NCBI GenBank assembly: GCA_028865845.1
Contig: JAGWJK010000177.1
Location: 1-7,615, forward strand
Source of the DNA: Rhizobiaceae bacterium
GTDB lineage: Bacteria; Pseudomonadota; Alphaproteobacteria; Rhizobiales; Rhizobiaceae
DNA: 7,615 bases
Reading direction: 5' to 3'
Shown here: in pieces, positions 5,428 through 7,615 of the stretch
Numbering within the stretch: position 1 is the stretch's first letter
Layout of the letters: each line of letters starts with the position of its first letter
The notes under the pieces: model-generated
The model's input: only the letters and a program-made list of their open reading frames with translations
Told to the model about the DNA's origin: nothing
The model's database searches: none
Position numbers and translations under genes: made by a program

Positions 5428-5505
5428 ATATGGATAAGATGAACTGATCATCTGATCCAGGAGCGGGGCCACGCGGAGCCGCTCTGTGCGAGGAGGAAAA
5501 TCACG

Positions 5506-6201
5506 ATGGAAAGAGATGCGGCAGCGATTGCCGACAAGGCTGAGCGCTTCAAGAAGCTTTATACGGCCGCGGTCTACGACATTATGGACGAGATGGGCCT
5601 GCCCAATCAGTGCATGGATCTCGGCATCCGCGCACTCGACCGCTCGATGCGCATCGCCGGTCCGGCGTTCACGGTTAAGGTCAGCGCCGACGTGCGCACC
5701 GACGAGGAATATGATCTCGAAGAGGTCAAGACCTTTACGTTCTTCCGCAAGATGTATCCGGGTTGCGTGGTGCTGATCGCGGCCGCCGGCGAGCGACATT
5801 CCGGCCACTGGGGCGAGCTGATGAGCACGGGGTCGAAGAGCCGCGGCGCCACCGGCATCGTGGTCGACGGCGGCATCCGCGATGGCAATATCCTCATCAA
5901 CATGGAGGATTGGCCTGTTTTCACGCGCTACCTCTCGCCGATCGAATCCCGCAAGCGTACCCGCATCAGCGGTATCGAGGTGCCGATCGCCGTTACCGGC
6001 ACGCTGACGGCGCAGATCCGTGTCGATCCCGGCGACTGGCTGTTCGGCGACATGGATGGCGTGGTGGTCATTCCCGCCGACAAGGTCGATGCCGTGCTTC
6101 AGCGCGCCGAAGAGATGATCACCATCGAAAACCGCTCGCGCAACGAAATCCGGGCCGGCGGCGACGTCGCCGACGTCTACGCCAAATATGGCCGTCTCTG
6201 A
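5506..6201 (+). CDS. RraA/HMG-aldolase-like family protein (probable class II 2-keto acid aldolase)
   Basis: This 231-residue protein has the RraA fold (once annotated as demethylmenaquinone methyltransferase). Characterised catabolic members are divalent-metal aldolases cleaving 4-hydroxy-4-methyl-2-oxoglutarate or 4-carboxy-4-hydroxy-2-oxoadipate to pyruvate; others inhibit RNase E. The hallmark GELMSTGSKSRGATGIVVDG (103-122) followed by G-I-R-D includes R125 and D126, the pair that binds pyruvate and metal in HMG/CHA aldolase. The C-terminal GDWLFGDMDGVVVIPA (176-191) is also characteristic. The N-terminal substrate part (about 60-85, with YDLEEVKTFTFF) differs from typical RraA, so the substrate may differ. 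The ATG follows AGGAGG by 9 bases. As first gene of the plus-strand operon, 20 bp ahead of the VOC gene, an aldolase step on a dehydrated sugar acid is likely (inference); RNase E control seems unlikely here. Confidence 0.88.
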   Translation: MERDAAAIADKAERFKKLYTAAVYDIMDEMGLPNQCMDLGIRALDRSMRIAGPAFTVKVSADVRTDEEYDLEEVKTFTFFRKMYPGCVVLIAAAGERHSGHWGELMSTGSKSRGATGIVVDGGIRDGNILINMEDWPVFTRYLSPIESRKRTRISGIEVPIAVTGTLTAQIRVDPGDWLFGDMDGVVVIPADKVDAVLQRAEEMITIENRSRNEIRAGGDVADVYAKYGRL

Positions 6202-6221
6202 TATATTTTAGGATTTTGAAA

Positions 6222-6659
6222 ATGCTGACCGTTTCTTCGATTGCCCATGTCGCGATCCGCGTGAAGGATATCGACGCGTCGCTCGATTTCTACGTCAACA
6301 AGCTCGGTTTCACCGAGATGATGCGGCTCGGCCGCGATGGCCGGTTGTGGCTCGTCTATCTGCGCATCACCGACGACCAGTATCTCGAAGTTTTTCCGGA
6401 AGGCGAAGGCGAGCGTGCCGCCGAGCGTGAGGCTGTCGGTTTCAACCACATGTGCCTTTCGGTTCCGGACATTCACAAGACTGTGGCCGAGCTCGATGCG
6501 CTCGGCATCGAACGCATCCGCCCGACGATCAAGGCTGCCGACAATAACTGGCAGACATGGATCGAAGACCCCGACGGGCATCGCATCGAGCTGATGCAGA
6601 TGGCCGATGACAGCTTGCAGTTCCAGGCGATCGAGCGGTTGAAGGCTGCGGCGAAGTAG
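6222..6659 (+). CDS. VOC-superfamily glyoxalase I-like protein
   Basis: This 145-residue protein has two beta-alpha-beta-beta-beta modules (about 5-60 and 72-128) of the vicinal oxygen chelate fold. Four likely metal ligands are in the expected places: H9 (AHVAI), E56 (YLEVF), H76 (GFNHM) and E123 (HRIEL). This is the H/E/H/E set of glyoxalase I, and the spacing is close to that of the E. coli enzyme. The C-terminal DPDGHRIELMQ is a family signature. The ATG at 6222 follows AGGA by 8 bases; the open frame continues upstream but overlaps the RraA-like gene. In this operon the protein may detoxify an aldehyde or act as an epimerase, dioxygenase or isomerase on a pathway intermediate. True lactoylglutathione lyase activity is possible but unproven. 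Confidence 0.88.
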   Translation: MLTVSSIAHVAIRVKDIDASLDFYVNKLGFTEMMRLGRDGRLWLVYLRITDDQYLEVFPEGEGERAAEREAVGFNHMCLSVPDIHKTVAELDALGIERIRPTIKAADNNWQTWIEDPDGHRIELMQMADDSLQFQAIERLKAAAK

Positions 6660-6672
6660 GCCGCGAGGAAGA

Positions 6673-6692
6673 GGCCGCAAGCAATCGCGGCC
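6673..6692 (+). other. Hairpin just ahead of the dehydratase ribosome site
   Basis: GGCCGC (6673-6678) pairs with GCGGCC (6687-6692) across an 8-base loop in the 44-base gap between the VOC and dehydratase genes. The stem ends one base before the GGAGG ribosome site (6694-6698). It could adjust relative expression within the operon by affecting mRNA stability or ribosome access. No T-run follows, so it is not a terminator. Confidence 0.4.
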
Positions 6693-6703
6693 GGGAGGAC
6701 AGC

Positions 6704-7615
6704 ATGAAAATCACGGCCCAGAAGGTCTTTGTCGCTAACGTTTCGCGCACCAATTTCGTCTTCGTCAAGCTTTATACGGATGAAGGCTACGAAGGCGTCG
6801 GCGAAGCGACGCTCGAGTGGAAGACCAAGACGGTGGTCTCGGCGCTGGAGGAACTGGAGCGCGTGCTGATCGGCCGCGACCCCTTCGCGGTCGATGCGAT
6901 CATCGAGCAATTGCATCGCGATTCCTACTGGCGCACCGGCGCCGTTTTCCGCACAGCGCTCGGGGCGATCGAAGCGGCATTGCTGGACATCAAGGGCAAG
7001 GCGCTCGGCGTGCCGGTATTCGAACTGCTCGGCGGCAAATATCGCGATCGTGTGCAGTGCTACGCCAATCATTGGTTCTTCGGCGCGACGACCCCGGACC
7101 AATACGCCGAAAACGCCCGCAAGGCCGTGGCCATGGGCTACAAGGCGCTGAAATGGGACCCGTTCGACGTCGCTGATCTCGAAATGGACCGTAAGCAGCG
7201 TCGGCAGACGATCGACATCGTCGCGGCCGTCCGAGACGCCGTCGGTCCGGATGTCGACCTGATGCTCGACGTGCATGGCCGGCTGAACGTCCCGACGGCG
7301 ATTGCCATGTGCCGGGAGCTTGCTCCTTACGATCTTCGCTGGATCGAGGAACCGACGCCGCCGGAAAGCATCGACGCACTGGTCGATGTCCGTGCCAACA
7401 GCCCCGTGCCGATTGCGGCTGGCGAGCGCTGGTTCGAGCCGGGCAAATTCCTGGAAGCACTCAGCAAGAAGGCCGTCGATATCTTGCAGCCGGATGTATC
7501 GCATGCCGGCGGCATAGGCGAGACCAAGCGGATCTCGCACATGGCGCATCATCATCTCATCCCGGTCGCACCACACAATCCGGTTGGGCCGGTGATGAAC
7601 GCGATGACGCTGCAT
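6704..7615 (+). CDS. Enolase-superfamily dehydratase, galactonate dehydratase-like (cut by window end)
   Basis: The first 304 residues are visible and the frame is open at the window end; family members have about 380-400. It starts MKITAQKVFV with GGAGG 5 bases before the ATG. The capping domain includes TDEGYEGVGEATLEWK (25-40). The barrel has K147 and K150 on strand 2, D189-V-H191 on strand 3, E215 (WIEEP), E241 (AGER), D264 (QPD) and H291 (APHNP). The D-x-H motif, the 26-, 26- and 50-residue spacings and the PVGPV after the last histidine are those of D-galactonate dehydratase and relatives, where the two histidines act as base and acid. The product would be a 2-keto-3-deoxy sugar acid. 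It is the third gene of the operon with the RraA-like and VOC genes. Galactonate itself is only one possible substrate. Confidence 0.9.
   Translation, partial: MKITAQKVFVANVSRTNFVFVKLYTDEGYEGVGEATLEWKTKTVVSALEELERVLIGRDPFAVDAIIEQLHRDSYWRTGAVFRTALGAIEAALLDIKGKALGVPVFELLGGKYRDRVQCYANHWFFGATTPDQYAENARKAVAMGYKALKWDPFDVADLEMDRKQRRQTIDIVAAVRDAVGPDVDLMLDVHGRLNVPTAIAMCRELAPYDLRWIEEPTPPESIDALVDVRANSPVPIAAGERWFEPGKFLEALSKKAVDILQPDVSHAGGIGETKRISHMAHHHLIPVAPHNPVGPVMNAMTLH

Larger units (their letters stand above)
5352..5505. promoter_or_regulatory. Divergent control region between the IclR and RraA-like genes
   Basis: This 154-bp gap contains the plus-strand promoter and dyad listed separately, a GATGA-N5-TCATC inverted repeat (about 5438-5452), and a leader stem GAGCGG (5461-5466) with CCGCTC (5479-5484) ahead of the RraA-like ribosome site AGGAGG (5491-5496). 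Short reading frames with ribosome sites occur in both directions: six codons on the minus strand (5379-5359) and five codons on the plus strand (5430-5447). The minus-strand promoter for the IclR gene is not obvious. Confidence 0.6.

Noticed and set aside
4719..5447. Plus-strand open frame antisense to the IclR gene
   Set aside because: The minus strand encodes a full-length IclR protein; the antisense product has no family features.
6473..7615. Minus-strand open frame (380 codons or more) antisense to the VOC and dehydratase genes
   Set aside because: The plus strand encodes a dehydratase with all metal ligands at canonical spacing; the antisense frame is a shadow.
1..7615. CRISPR arrays, tRNA or rRNA genes, insertion sequences, phage or defence genes
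   Set aside because: I looked for regularly spaced repeats, cloverleaf-like sequences, transposase motifs and nuclease or restriction motifs on both strands and saw none. Apart from the RIME-like element, the window is metabolic and regulatory.

Overview
The window looks like chromosomal or megaplasmid DNA of a Rhizobiaceae-type alphaproteobacterium (Rhizobium, Sinorhizobium or Agrobacterium relatives). The reasons are the high GC with strong third-position GC, AAGGAGG-type ribosome sites, the dense sugar and acid-sugar catabolic gene content, and a two-palindrome intergenic repeat of the kind known as RIME in Rhizobium. This assignment is inferred from style; no marker gene is present.

Left part (1-1842). 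The first 58 codons of a LacI-family repressor (minus strand, cut by the window edge) diverge from a Tat-exported CUT1-type sugar-binding protein (plus strand). The 160 bp between them is AT-rich and packed with TTGC/GCAA half-sites and two clear inverted repeats, so the repressor probably controls both genes. No permease or ATPase gene follows the binding protein. Instead a 114-bp repeat with two hairpins fills the gap to a convergent gene.

Middle part (1843-3257). A periplasmic class C-type (HAD superfamily) acid phosphatase is read on the minus strand from a GTG start. About 105 bp upstream lies a three-repeat Pho box ending in a TTGACA -35 element, so it is probably a phosphate-starvation gene. 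A FixK/FNR-like palindrome sits just beyond it. Next is a small four-helix MAPEG-family membrane protein, also on the minus strand.

Right part (3322-7615). Two gene sets diverge from a 154-bp control region. On the minus strand an IclR regulator is followed by an enolase-superfamily (mandelate racemase/muconate lactonizing) enzyme, with the MAPEG gene possibly downstream. On the plus strand an RraA/HMG-aldolase-like gene, a glyoxalase-like VOC gene and a galactonate-dehydratase-like enolase-superfamily enzyme (cut by the window end) form a tight operon. The control region holds a TTGACA/TACCAT promoter with a TTGAAC-N7-GTTCAA inverted repeat at the expected start of transcription, a good candidate IclR operator.

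Taken together, the right part reads as an acid-sugar catabolic locus: dehydratase(s) make a 2-keto-3-deoxy acid, an RraA-type class II aldolase could cleave it to pyruvate plus a second carbonyl compound, and IclR senses an intermediate. The substrate is not evident from the sequence. The first enolase-superfamily enzyme has an unusual active-site pattern, which makes it the most promising lead in the window.
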